Shown here piece after piece: positions 15,864 to 24,873 of a DNA stretch of 35,064 nt. A model generated the notes under the pieces. The model ran no database searches and was not told the origin of the DNA. It saw only the letters and a list, made by a program, of their open reading frames with translations. A program made the translations under genes and the position numbers. Positions within the stretch are counted from its first letter, which is position 1. Every line of letters begins with the position of its first letter. Source of the stretch: Actinomycetes bacterium (GTDB lineage Bacteria; Actinomycetota; Acidimicrobiia; Acidimicrobiales; Acidimicrobiaceae); the NCBI GenBank assembly GCA_021847985.1, contig JAJZNF010000127.1, forward strand, positions 1 through 35,064, given 5' to 3'.

Positions 15864-18419
15864 GTGACTTACGTCAACAGCACCAGTTCGACTTCTTCGC
15901 CGTTCTCGAGTTACTCCCTGAACACCTCGGGTAGTGGCCCGGCGGTGACCTTCAACGGCTTGATCTCAGGCATAAACACCCAGGCCATTATCCAGGCGAT
16001 CATGGCCGCCTACAAGCTTCCCCAAGAGGACATTGCCCAACAGTACGCCAATGTCACCGGTCAGACGAACGACTACCAGCAGATCTCGGCTGACCTGACC
16101 AGCCTTCAGACCGCCGCCGATGCGCTAAGCCAGACCAGCTTGTGGAATCAGATGTCGGCCTCCTCGTCGAACTCCCAGGTGGCGACTGCCACGGCCAGCG
16201 CCGGTGCTCAGACCGGGACGCTCTCGTTCAATGTCGACCAGCTGGCACAAGCCAATGTGCTGATCAGCTCGAGCGGCGTGGCCGCCACCTCGACGCCTGT
16301 CGCCAGTTCGTCGGGTTCATTCCTCGTCTCTTCGGGGGCGGCCGGCTATGGCGTCACTTCCCTCAGCGGCTCGTCACTGGCGCTCGGGAGCCACAGCTTC
16401 GACGTGACCAGTGCCCTCTCGGGTGGTACGGCCACCGGCCAGAGCGCGCTGGGTGCCAGCACGACCATCACCTCCGGCGTCAACGATCAAATCACCGCCA
16501 ACGTGAACGGCACCGCCTACACCTTTACCATCGCTGCAGGTACTTACACGTCCTCGCAGCTGGCCCAAGCTGTTGCCGCCGCTTCGACCGTGAGCGGGAC
16601 TCAGCTTCTCCAGGCCCGAGTGACGCCTACGGGTCAACTTGAGATGGGAACGACGCTTCTGGGCAGTGGCGCCTCGTTGCAGGTGACAGGAGGCACCGCT
16701 CTGGCCAGTTTGGGGATGGCGGCACAGTCGAGCGTCAGCTCGGGGAGCGCCGGCTCAGTGAGCTTTGACGGCACGGTGACGTCCGTCAACAACATCAACG
16801 CAAATTCCTCCACCACGCTCACCAACTCATCAGGTGGCAGCGTGACGGTGGGGGTGGGCTCCTTTGGGCTTAGCGCCGGGAGCTTTAGCGCACAGAACAT
16901 CTCCACGGGCTCGGGCACACTCTCCGACATCGTCAACAACATCAACGCGGCCGGTGCCGGTGTGACCGCCACCGCGGTTCAAACGAGCTCTGGCGGCAAC
17001 TACTACCTCCAGCTCGCCGCAGCCAATACAGGCGCCGGAAACGACATCATTCTGGACCCGTCGCTCTTCAGCTCGACTCTGGGCACCTTCAATACCGTCA
17101 CGGCGGGCCAGGACGCCAAGATACAGGTGGGCGGCAGCTCGGGCTACACCGTCGATTCGGCGTCGAACACGGTAACGGGCGTGATGAGCGGAGTTTCGAT
17201 CAACCTGCTCTCGGCCCAGGCGAGCGGGTCTACGCCGGTGACGGTCACGGTTTCGCCAAACGCGAGCGCGATGGCAACCCAGGTTCAGAACCTCGTGAAT
17301 GCGGCTAACACGGCGCTCTCTGACATCAACCAGTATGCCGGCTATAACAACCAGACCCAGGCCGGCGGTCCGCTGATGGGCGACCCGACGCTAAACCAGA
17401 TCACCAACCAGATACTGCAGGCCGTGTCGCAAGTGACCGGCAGCGGTACCTTGGATGGATCCCAGGCGGTCGGGCTCTCGCTTTCGAGCAGCGGCACCAT
17501 CAGCTTCAACCAGGCGACATTCGAGTCCGCGTATGCGGCGAATCCCACCGCCGTGCAGCAGATGTTCGCCCAGACCGGCAGCCTCGCCGCTTCGTCGAGC
17601 GCTTATTCGGGAACCGCCAGCCTGGTCTACGCGCCGGACGGGACCGCGGCGGGTTCCTACCCGGTGACAATCACCAGCTCCGCCACTCAGGCGACCGACA
17701 CCGGCTCTGTGAGCTCGACAGGCACGATCACGTCCGCCGAGAGCCTCAGCTTCACCCAAGGCTCCTTGACCGCCAACTACTCCGCCACTGCCGGTGAGAG
17801 CCTGAGCGCGATTGCGGCAGGACTGAACCAGGCCTTTGCCCAGGCCGGACTTAGCCTCTATGCCTCCGCGAACACCGTCTCCGGCGGGACGCAGCTGGTG
17901 GTAAGTTCAGTCGGGTACGGCTCCTCGCAGTCCTTCAGCGCAACCTCCAACAATACCGCGACCGGCCAGACGGGATTGGCCGGCAGCTCGGGCAGTGCCA
18001 GCTTCACCGGCACCGACGTTGCCGGGACGATAGACGGCGTTACCGCTACGGGCAACGGTCAGCTGCTCTCCATTCCCTCCACCAGCTCCACCCTGCCGGG
18101 ATTTGCGATCAACGTGACCGCGACCGGAATAACCAGCGCGACCAACATCGGAAACTTCAACTATGCGCCTGGCATCGCCGGGAGCCTTGCCAATGTCGCC
18201 AATGACGCCACGGCGCCGGTAACGGGGTCCTTGACGAACACCATCTCCTCCCTGGAGACGCAGGCGACGAATTTGAAGAACCAGTACAACAGCTACACAC
18301 CCATGATCCAGTCCGAGCAGACCATGCTGCAGCAGCTCTTTTCCCAGATGGAATCCCAACTGGGTGGGTTGCAGAACCAGAGCCAGTGGTTGGCCGGGCA
18401 GATCTCCAAGCTCCCATAG
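15864..18419 (+). CDS. fliD: Flagellar filament cap protein FliD (HAP2)
   Basis: GTG start with CAAGGAGGATCC RBS; VTFNGLISGINTQAIIQAIMAAYKLPQEDIAQQYANVTGQTNDYQQISADLTSLQTAADAL and C-terminal coiled coil ending IQSEQTMLQQLFSQMESQLGGLQNQSQWLAGQI. Confidence 0.93.
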   Translation: MTYVNSTSSTSSPFSSYSLNTSGSGPAVTFNGLISGINTQAIIQAIMAAYKLPQEDIAQQYANVTGQTNDYQQISADLTSLQTAADALSQTSLWNQMSASSSNSQVATATASAGAQTGTLSFNVDQLAQANVLISSSGVAATSTPVASSSGSFLVSSGAAGYGVTSLSGSSLALGSHSFDVTSALSGGTATGQSALGASTTITSGVNDQITANVNGTAYTFTIAAGTYTSSQLAQAVAAASTVSGTQLLQARVTPTGQLEMGTTLLGSGASLQVTGGTALASLGMAAQSSVSSGSAGSVSFDGTVTSVNNINANSSTTLTNSSGGSVTVGVGSFGLSAGSFSAQNISTGSGTLSDIVNNINAAGAGVTATAVQTSSGGNYYLQLAAANTGAGNDIILDPSLFSSTLGTFNTVTAGQDAKIQVGGSSGYTVDSASNTVTGVMSGVSINLLSAQASGSTPVTVTVSPNASAMATQVQNLVNAANTALSDINQYAGYNNQTQAGGPLMGDPTLNQITNQILQAVSQVTGSGTLDGSQAVGLSLSSSGTISFNQATFESAYAANPTAVQQMFAQTGSLAASSSAYSGTASLVYAPDGTAAGSYPVTITSSATQATDTGSVSSTGTITSAESLSFTQGSLTANYSATAGESLSAIAAGLNQAFAQAGLSLYASANTVSGGTQLVVSSVGYGSSQSFSATSNNTATGQTGLAGSSGSASFTGTDVAGTIDGVTATGNGQLLSIPSTSSTLPGFAINVTATGITSATNIGNFNYAPGIAGSLANVANDATAPVTGSLTNTISSLETQATNLKNQYNSYTPMIQSEQTMLQQLFSQMESQLGGLQNQSQWLAGQISKLP

Positions 18420-18431
18420 GTAAAGGCGAAG

Positions 18432-18839
18432 ATGGCTTTCCCGGCACGCGCTAGAAGCGCATACAACGAGGCGTCGATACTCTCCTGCTCTCCGCGCAAG
18501 CAGCTGATCATGTTGTATGACCGGCTGATTGGCGATCTGGTGGCGGCAGGCTCGGCCTTCGACACCGGTGATCTCTACGCCGTTCACAACAGCCTGCGCC
18601 ATGCCCAGGACATAGTGCATCTTCTGATGACGTCACTGCGCACGGACCTGTGGGAGGGGGCTGCCCAGGTGCGCGATCTGTATCAGTATGCGCTCCATAA
18701 CCTGGTCATGGCGAACCTCAAGAAGGATCGCAGCCACCTCGACGCGGCCGAGGCGGTCCTTGTGCCCCTGGGCGAGGCCTGGAGAGGGGCCGACCGCAAT
18801 TTGGACCAGCAGGAGGCGGTGGCCGATGGGGTGGCCTGA
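18432..18839 (+). CDS. fliS: Flagellar secretion chaperone FliS
   Basis: ARSAYNEASILSCSPRKQLIMLYDRLIGDLVAAGSAF...LHNLVMANLKKDRSHLDAAEAVLVPLGEAWR. Confidence 0.92.
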   Translation: MAFPARARSAYNEASILSCSPRKQLIMLYDRLIGDLVAAGSAFDTGDLYAVHNSLRHAQDIVHLLMTSLRTDLWEGAAQVRDLYQYALHNLVMANLKKDRSHLDAAEAVLVPLGEAWRGADRNLDQQEAVADGVA

Positions 18840-19104
18840 TGTCCTGGACGCCTACGAAGCTCACTTGGACCTGGTCGAGCAGGCTGTTCGCGGAGAAGTC
18901 CCTTGGCCGGGCGAATTCGTGGCTGCCGAGCCCGGTGAGGCCATGGGAGGCTCGCTGCGGAGAAGAGCCCGGGATCTCGTGCGCCGCACGGAACTTCTGG
19001 CGGGAGTGCTGAGCGAGCAGATGCGGATCTGTGCCGACGTGCTCGAGCGCTCCAAGGAGCGCGAGGCCACTGGGCGTGTCGTTCTTCTCGATCTCCTGGC
19101 ATAG
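18826..19104 (+). CDS. Small helical protein in the FliT position, candidate FliT-like chaperone
   Basis: GGAGG RBS 9 nt before ATG 18826; 14-nt overlap with the fliS 3' end; 92-aa, predominantly helical-looking sequence. Confidence 0.55.
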   Translation: MGWPDVLDAYEAHLDLVEQAVRGEVPWPGEFVAAEPGEAMGGSLRRRARDLVRRTELLAGVLSEQMRICADVLERSKEREATGRVVLLDLLA

Positions 19105-19398
19105 GAGCGCCTCACAGCCCACGGTGGCCGGCACCGGTGATTCGGCTTCTTTGGAAGCTTGTGGGTGGACGTACAGTCCGATTAATGTTTGTATTTTTCC
19201 CGCTCGGAGGCGTATTTATTGACGCCAGAGCAGGTTGCACGGCTTGCCTATTCCATCTTCGCCTGGAGAGAGTCAGCGCCTTTCAAGTGGGGTGACTCCA
19301 AGAGAAAGCGATGTCGGCCGAGCGTTGTGCTTTCGCGTATCGCTCAATGGGACGCATGATGCCAAGTAGAAAAAGTTGGATGAAATGCCGGGCGGGGC

Positions 19399-19425
19399 TC
19401 AAGAAATGCGGAGCAAATCCGATAG
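19399..19425 (+). promoter_or_regulatory. Candidate sigma28 promoter of the chemotaxis operon
   Basis: TCAAGAAA-N11-TCCGATAG, close to the flagellin promoter TAAAGAAA-N12-TCCGATTG. Confidence 0.55.
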
Positions 19426-19540
19426 AGATTGAGATGCCGCCCGGGTAGGCGCTCCGAGGGGCACTGCGCGTAAAAGAATGGATGGCCGTGCCGGCCGGAA
19501 TAGCACGAGGCACGAGCCAAATGGTGGAAGGCAGGCACCG

Positions 19541-20401
19541 ATGCGTGTCCTAGTTGTCGACGATTCCCGCGCGATGCGGATGATCATCCGGCGCGAACTG
19601 CGCACCGGAGCCGACATTGACGACGTCACCGAGGCGGATAGCGCGCCGGCCGCGCTCCGGCTACTTGAAGACGACTCCTTTGACCTGGTGATCAGCGATT
19701 GGAACATGCCGAGCATGACCGGGATCGAGTTCCTCGAGACGCTTCGCGGCCGCGGGTACAACGGCTCTTTTGCTTTCGTCACCTCCGAGTCGGGCGAGGG
19801 GACACGGCTGCGGGCGCTGCAGGCGGGCGCAGCCTTTCTTCTGACCAAGCCTTTCACCGGCGCCGAGCTGGCCAAGGAGATTTCATTGCTGGGTTCTGGA
19901 GGCTCCGGCGGCACTGTGGGCGCGCCCGAGGACGGGGAGCGGACGGTCACCTCCGTGCTCGAAGGGCTGTTGCGCAAGCCGGTCGCGGCCGTCAAGTCGG
20001 AGCCGCCGAGCCGCCGGGTGGCTCGGGCGATGGCCAGATACCAAGGCCCCTCGGGCAACGAGGTGGCGGTGTTCATCGCCGAGATCGGATTTGCCGCATC
20101 GGCCGGCGCCGCCCTTTCGCTGCTTCCGCCCGCCACCGCCGCGGAGTGGGCCAGGGCGGGCGTCATGACCGAGACCATCGAGCAGAACTTCTTCGAGGTG
20201 GCCAACGTGCTCGCCTCGGTCGTGAATCCCAAGGCCGGCCACTGCACGCTGAAAGAGGTCGAGCTGCTGGCCGATTTCGAGAAGCCGCGCGACAACGAGC
20301 GCCTGTCGTCTGCGGTTCAGCAGACCAACCTGCAGCTGACGATCGCAGGGTATCAGCCCGGGCGAGTCGCGCTGATCGCGCTGGACGACACGGCCGCCTG
20401 A
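19541..20401 (+). CDS. Response regulator with C-terminal CheX/CheC-like domain
   Basis: REC domain MRVLVVDDSRAMRMIIRREL...DLVISDWNMPSMTGIEFLE...LTKPF; C-terminal region contains ETIEQNFFEVANVLASVVN, resembling the CheC/CheX ExxN motif. Confidence 0.85.
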   Translation: MRVLVVDDSRAMRMIIRRELRTGADIDDVTEADSAPAALRLLEDDSFDLVISDWNMPSMTGIEFLETLRGRGYNGSFAFVTSESGEGTRLRALQAGAAFLLTKPFTGAELAKEISLLGSGGSGGTVGAPEDGERTVTSVLEGLLRKPVAAVKSEPPSRRVARAMARYQGPSGNEVAVFIAEIGFAASAGAALSLLPPATAAEWARAGVMTETIEQNFFEVANVLASVVNPKAGHCTLKEVELLADFEKPRDNERLSSAVQQTNLQLTIAGYQPGRVALIALDDTAA

Positions 20402-20458
20402 GCGGCTCGAATTTGGGAGCGCCTCGGATGCCGGGGCGCAGAGGCGAGAGGCAGGGCT

Positions 20459-21571
20459 GTGGACTTGGCAGTCGAACCGCAGGGCGGCAGCGACATCAGA
20501 GTTCTCATCGCCGACGACTCGGCGGTAATCAGGGGTGTACTCAAGCGGACCCTCGAGGCGGCATCTGGAATCACGGTTGCCGGGGCGGCTTTCGACGGGA
20601 TGCACGCGGTGCGGCAGGCCGCGCAGCTGCAGCCCGACGTGGTCATTTTGGACGTGGAGATGCCGGTTCTCGATGGGCTGGCCGCCCTGCCGCGCATCTT
20701 GGAAGCCGCTCCCGGGGTGCCGGTGGTCATGTACTCCACCCTCACCAGACGAGGCGCCTCGGCCGCGATCGAGGCTCTCTCCAAGGGCGCGAGCGACTAT
20801 GCGACCAAGCCCAGCAACACCGGAAGTGCCGAGGAGGCACGCCTTGCGGTGGAGGAGAGCCTGATCCCTTTGGTGAGGACCTGGGGGAGCATCGGACAGT
20901 CGCGCCACCTTCGCGGGGCGAGGACGGTGGCCCCAAGGGTGCAAGCTCCGCTTCGGCCCCGCCCCATGGGGCTTCGACGTCCGCCGTCGGCGATCCTTGT
21001 CGGATGCTCCACGGGCGGCCCCAATGCGCTCGCCGCAGTCGTGTCCAAGCTTCCGGTCCTGAGCGTTCCGGTGCTCGTGGTGCAGCACATGCCGGAGATT
21101 TTCACCGAACTCCTCGCCCAGCGTCTTAACTCGATGACCCCTATGCCCGTCAGCGAAGCCGCCGAGGGAGCGTTGGTGGAGCCGGGTCACGTCTATATCG
21201 CCAGGGGCGGCAGGCATATGACGCTGAGGCGTAGCGACAAGGAGGTGCGCATCCATCTGGACGACGGCCCTCCGGAGAATTTCTGCAAACCGGCGGTCGA
21301 CGTCTTGTTCCGCGACGCCGTCGAGGTGTGGGGTGGCGCCCTGACGGCGTACGTGCTTACGGGAATGGGCAGCGACGGCCTCCGTGGCGCCCGCGGAATT
21401 CGCGAGGCAGGGGGAAGCGTCTACGTCCAGGACGAGGCGACCTCTGTCATCTGGGGTATGCCGGGAGCCATCGCGGGTGCGGGCCTGGCCGATGGCACGC
21501 TGGCGCTCGACTCGATCGCCGCCTCCATGGCCGAGGCCGGGGGAGTGGCGCGGGTGGCGAGGGCGCTATGA
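20459..21571 (+). CDS. cheB: Chemotaxis response regulator / protein-glutamate methylesterase CheB
   Basis: REC domain plus methylesterase with LVGCSTGGPNAL, VVQHMP, TGMGSDGLRGARGIREAGG. Confidence 0.97.
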   Translation: MDLAVEPQGGSDIRVLIADDSAVIRGVLKRTLEAASGITVAGAAFDGMHAVRQAAQLQPDVVILDVEMPVLDGLAALPRILEAAPGVPVVMYSTLTRRGASAAIEALSKGASDYATKPSNTGSAEEARLAVEESLIPLVRTWGSIGQSRHLRGARTVAPRVQAPLRPRPMGLRRPPSAILVGCSTGGPNALAAVVSKLPVLSVPVLVVQHMPEIFTELLAQRLNSMTPMPVSEAAEGALVEPGHVYIARGGRHMTLRRSDKEVRIHLDDGPPENFCKPAVDVLFRDAVEVWGGALTAYVLTGMGSDGLRGARGIREAGGSVYVQDEATSVIWGMPGAIAGAGLADGTLALDSIAASMAEAGGVARVARAL

Positions 21572-22419
21572 CCGTGCCGGCGACCGGATCCAGGAATTCA
21601 ATAGCCGAGGCCGACTTCGCCTTCCTCCGCGACTTCCTCTACCAAAGCTCCGCCATGTTGCTCCAGGAGAACAAGGAGTACCTTGTCGTCTCGAGGCTGG
21701 TGCCCGTGGCAGAGCAGTTCGGGCTCGAGAGTCTCAGCCGGCTTGTCGCGGAGTTGCGCAAGGGCTCCGTATCGCACCTCGCCACGCGGGTGATCGAGGC
21801 GATGACCATCAACGAGACGCTCTGGTTCCGCGATATCCGGCCCTTCTTCGCGCTCCGCGACCACATCGTCCCTGAGCTCATCCAGCTGCGAGGCCCCACG
21901 CGAAGGATGTCCATCTGGAGCGCAGCCAGCTCCACCGGCCAGGAACTCTACAGCGTGGCCATGATGCTCGACTCGAGCTTCCCGTCGCTCGAGTCCTGGA
22001 GCCTGACGCTGCTGGGGACCGATATCAACGAGACGATTATCCGCAAGGCTCGGGAGGGCCGCTACAGCACGGTGGAGATGAACCGGGGCCTGCCGGCGGA
22101 GATGCTTGCACGCTATTTCACCCGGCAGGGCGGGCACTACCAGCTGAGCGAGGGGATCCGCCGCCGAACGCGCTTCGCGGCGATGAACCTCGCCAAGGCG
22201 TGGCCCCTGATGCCCGAGTTCGACATCATCATGTTGCGCAACGTCCTCATCTACTTCGATCCCGTGACCCGGTCCCGGGTGCTCGAGCAGGCGGCATCCA
22301 GGTTGAGCCCCGGCGGTTATTTGATCCTGGGTGCGGGCGAGGCGATCTACAACGGCCTGTCGGCGCTTGTGCCGGTCGTAGTCGACGGAGCCACCTACTA
22401 CCGGCGCACAGGGAGGTAG
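21568..22419 (+). CDS. cheR: Chemotaxis protein methyltransferase CheR
   Basis: MTINETLWFRD, IWSAASSTGQELYSVAMML, LGTDINETIIRKAREGRYS, DIIMLRNVLIYFDPVTR; ATGA overlap with cheB. Confidence 0.97.
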   Translation: MTVPATGSRNSIAEADFAFLRDFLYQSSAMLLQENKEYLVVSRLVPVAEQFGLESLSRLVAELRKGSVSHLATRVIEAMTINETLWFRDIRPFFALRDHIVPELIQLRGPTRRMSIWSAASSTGQELYSVAMMLDSSFPSLESWSLTLLGTDINETIIRKAREGRYSTVEMNRGLPAEMLARYFTRQGGHYQLSEGIRRRTRFAAMNLAKAWPLMPEFDIIMLRNVLIYFDPVTRSRVLEQAASRLSPGGYLILGAGEAIYNGLSALVPVVVDGATYYRRTGR

Positions 22420-22423
22420 GGAC

Positions 22424-22834
22424 GTGAAAGCGCTGATCGTCGACGACTCGAGGACAATGCGGACGATCCTCGGCCGCGTTATTTCACAGCTCGGCTTCGA
22501 AGTCGAGCAAGCGGAGAACGGCAAGACGGCCTGGGCGAGGCTCGGGGCCGGCGTGCCCCCTGAGCTGGTGCTGGTGGACTGGCACATGCCCGAGATGACC
22601 GGTCCGGAGCTGGTTGCCTTGATGCGTGCCGATGCGCGTTTCGAACATGTATTCGTCATCATGGTGAGTTCCGAAGGCGACCCGGCGATGATTGGTGAGG
22701 CACTGGCGACAGGCGCCAACGAGTACATCGTCAAGCCGTTCGACGCCGGCGCGGTGGCCGAGAAGCTCGCGCTCGTGGGCCTGGGGGCCGGCGGGCTTGA
22801 TTCAAAAGTGGAGATGGAATGGAGCATGCGATGA
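22424..22834 (+). CDS. cheY: CheY-type single-domain response regulator
   Basis: MKALIVDDSRTMRTILGRVISQLGFEVEQAENG...VLVDWHMPEMTG...IVKPF; GTG start. Confidence 0.93.
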   Translation: MKALIVDDSRTMRTILGRVISQLGFEVEQAENGKTAWARLGAGVPPELVLVDWHMPEMTGPELVALMRADARFEHVFVIMVSSEGDPAMIGEALATGANEYIVKPFDAGAVAEKLALVGLGAGGLDSKVEMEWSMR

Positions 22835-23325
22835 GCGAGAATCCGAACCCCCAGGACCTGGGCGAGATCGTCGAGTCGATCTGGGAAGTCTTCCTGGCCG
22901 ACGGCGGGCCGATCCGCCACGCCGAGCGGACGGAGTTCGAACCGGCGATGACCGCCAGCATCAGCATCAGCGGGGCGTGGAACGGCCTGGTGGCGATCGG
23001 CTTCTCCGCGCAGGCCGCGCGTTGGAGCGCCGCACACATGCTGGGAATCCCTCTCGAGGACCTTCGCGATGCGGATGTGGTCGACGCGGTCGGAGAGCTG
23101 GTGAATGTCATCGGCGGCAACGTGAAAGGGATCGTGGACGCGCCGACCGACCTTTCACTGCCGGTGGTGGCGCGCGGCCGGAGCCTGAGCGAGCAGAGCT
23201 CCAGGGCAGGCGAGGTGATCGAACTTCACTTTTCGTGGGCTGATGAGCCGGTCAGCGTCCAGGTCATCCCCATGGCCGGTGTCCAGGCCCCCTCCGCCGC
23301 GGCCGCGGCCCACAGCGCCCGCTGA
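22831..23325 (+). CDS. cheX: CheX-family chemotaxis phosphatase
   Basis: VVDAVGELVNVIGGNVKG carries the ExxN motif of CheC/CheX; ATGA overlap with cheY. Confidence 0.85.
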   Translation: MSENPNPQDLGEIVESIWEVFLADGGPIRHAERTEFEPAMTASISISGAWNGLVAIGFSAQAARWSAAHMLGIPLEDLRDADVVDAVGELVNVIGGNVKGIVDAPTDLSLPVVARGRSLSEQSSRAGEVIELHFSWADEPVSVQVIPMAGVQAPSAAAAAHSAR

Positions 23326-23603
23326 CTTCATTTGGCACAGATGGGCATTCGGCCTGTCGAGCTGCGGCCGGTGCCGAGCGCTATGGTTGCTGAAGCACTG
23401 GAGGAGGTGCACGGTTCAGCTCGCCTTCCCTGATGGCAGATGCCGTAGGGCCCGGGTGGGAGCTCCGGAAGCGTGCAGGCGCCGGATGGGCGCTGTTGCC
23501 CGGGAGCCGGGTAGCGTCCCGAGCGCGTCTTAGAGTTGTTGGGAGCGATCGCGGGCGGAGCCGGCATTTCACGGTGTGCCGGACGCGCTCGCGTGTTTGG
23601 GAG

Positions 23604-24671
23604 GTGACTGTGGCGCAGCCCGAGGTCGGCAGGTACATGCGGGACTGGGATACCCCGGGAGTCGAGTCCGTTGCCCCGGGCGTTCACCGCGTGCCGCTGC
23701 CCCTTCCCGGCGACGCGCTCAAAGCAGTGAACGTCTACGTGATCGAAGACGGAGACGGCTTGGTGCTCATCGATTCCGGCCAATATCTCAGCGATGCGCG
23801 CGCCGAGCTCGAAAGCGCGTTGGCCACCCTGGGAGCGGGCATCGGCGATGTGCGCGACTTCCTGGTTACCCACATCCACCGTGACCACTACACCCAGGCA
23901 ATTGCCTTGCGCAGGGAGTTCGGCACTCGCGTGAGCCTCGGGGCAGGCGAGTCGATATCGATCGCCGCAGTGCAGGACCCGTCGAACGCCTCCCTCTCCC
24001 GTCAGCACAAACTGCTGCAGCTTTGCGGCGCGGAGCCACTGATCGAGCTGCTGCGGCGCGCCGCGCCGAGCGATGCCGACGCCCTCCGAGGGCTCTTCGA
24101 GCCGCCCGATGCGTGGCTTGAGGACCGGGCCGTCGTCGGCCTGTCCTCACGGGCCCTGCGCGTGGTCTCCACTCCCGGGCATACCAGGGGGCACGTGGTC
24201 TTTTTCGACGACGAGGCCGGGCTCCTCTTTGCCGGGGACCACGTCCTTCCGCACATTACGCCGTCGATCGCTTTCGAGCCGGTGCCATCCGAGAACGCAC
24301 TTGGCCTTTATCTTGCCTCGCTCTCGCTGGTGCGCAACCTTCCCGACGCGCGGCTCCTGCCGGCACACGGCCCGGTGGCGCCAAGCGTCCATGCGCGTGT
24401 GGACGAGTTGGTGATCCACCACGAGCGACGCCTGGATGCCACTTTCGAAGCGGTGGTGGAGGGTCGCCACACCCCGTACGAAGCCGCGCAGGGACTCCGA
24501 TGGACACGCCGGGAGCGGCCCTTCGAAGCACTTGACCCCATGAACCAGATGCTCGCGGTGATGGAGACCAAGGTGCATCTCGACCTGCTGGCCGCACAGG
24601 GTCGCATTGTCCAAGGCACCCGAGAGGGAGTCCTCGTCTACGCGCGGCCACCCGAAGCCCCCAAGAGCTGA
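23604..24671 (+). CDS. MBL-fold metallo-hydrolase (LACTB2/glyoxalase II-like)
   Basis: THIHRDHYTQ metal motif, STPGHTRGHVVFFDDEAGLLFAGDHVL, LPAHGP; C-terminal winged-helix-like tail. Start uncertain (23604 or 23610 GTG). Confidence 0.88.
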   Translation: MTVAQPEVGRYMRDWDTPGVESVAPGVHRVPLPLPGDALKAVNVYVIEDGDGLVLIDSGQYLSDARAELESALATLGAGIGDVRDFLVTHIHRDHYTQAIALRREFGTRVSLGAGESISIAAVQDPSNASLSRQHKLLQLCGAEPLIELLRRAAPSDADALRGLFEPPDAWLEDRAVVGLSSRALRVVSTPGHTRGHVVFFDDEAGLLFAGDHVLPHITPSIAFEPVPSENALGLYLASLSLVRNLPDARLLPAHGPVAPSVHARVDELVIHHERRLDATFEAVVEGRHTPYEAAQGLRWTRRERPFEALDPMNQMLAVMETKVHLDLLAAQGRIVQGTREGVLVYARPPEAPKS

Positions 24672-24842
24672 CTGATCGATTCCGCGCGGCGGCCCGAGCG
24701 GGGTCGCCCATCCAGGATCGGAACCCGGACCTGGCTTGCCGCAGAGATCGCCATGCGCGGTGAGCAAAGCACTTTGCGAGGCCGGCTCGACCAGGCCTGA
24801 GGAGCCAATCGCGGGTTCGCCCGGCTGTCGCTCGAGCTTTGG

Positions 24843-24873
24843 CCCCAGCCGGCGCCAAGCCGGCTGGGGTTTT
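24843..24873 (+). terminator. Intrinsic terminator
   Basis: CCCCAGCCGG-CGCCAAG-CCGGCTGGGG followed by TTTT, between convergent gene ends. Confidence 0.85.

Noticed and set aside
19301-19362. Possible c-di-GMP-I (GEMM) riboswitch because of the string GGGACGCA...GCC
   Set aside because: The conserved GCAAA segment and P2/P3 arrangement are not present, and the predicted promoter lies downstream, so it would not be in the leader. cmscan would settle it.
19105-19540. CsrB-like sponge sRNA
   Set aside because: About nine GGA triplets in 436 nt is near random expectation for this GC content, and they are not repeatedly in hairpin loops.
19883-21256. Minus ORF of 457 aa opposite the REC-CheX-like gene and cheB
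   Set aside because: Compositional shadow with no recognisable domain; both + genes have full catalytic motifs.
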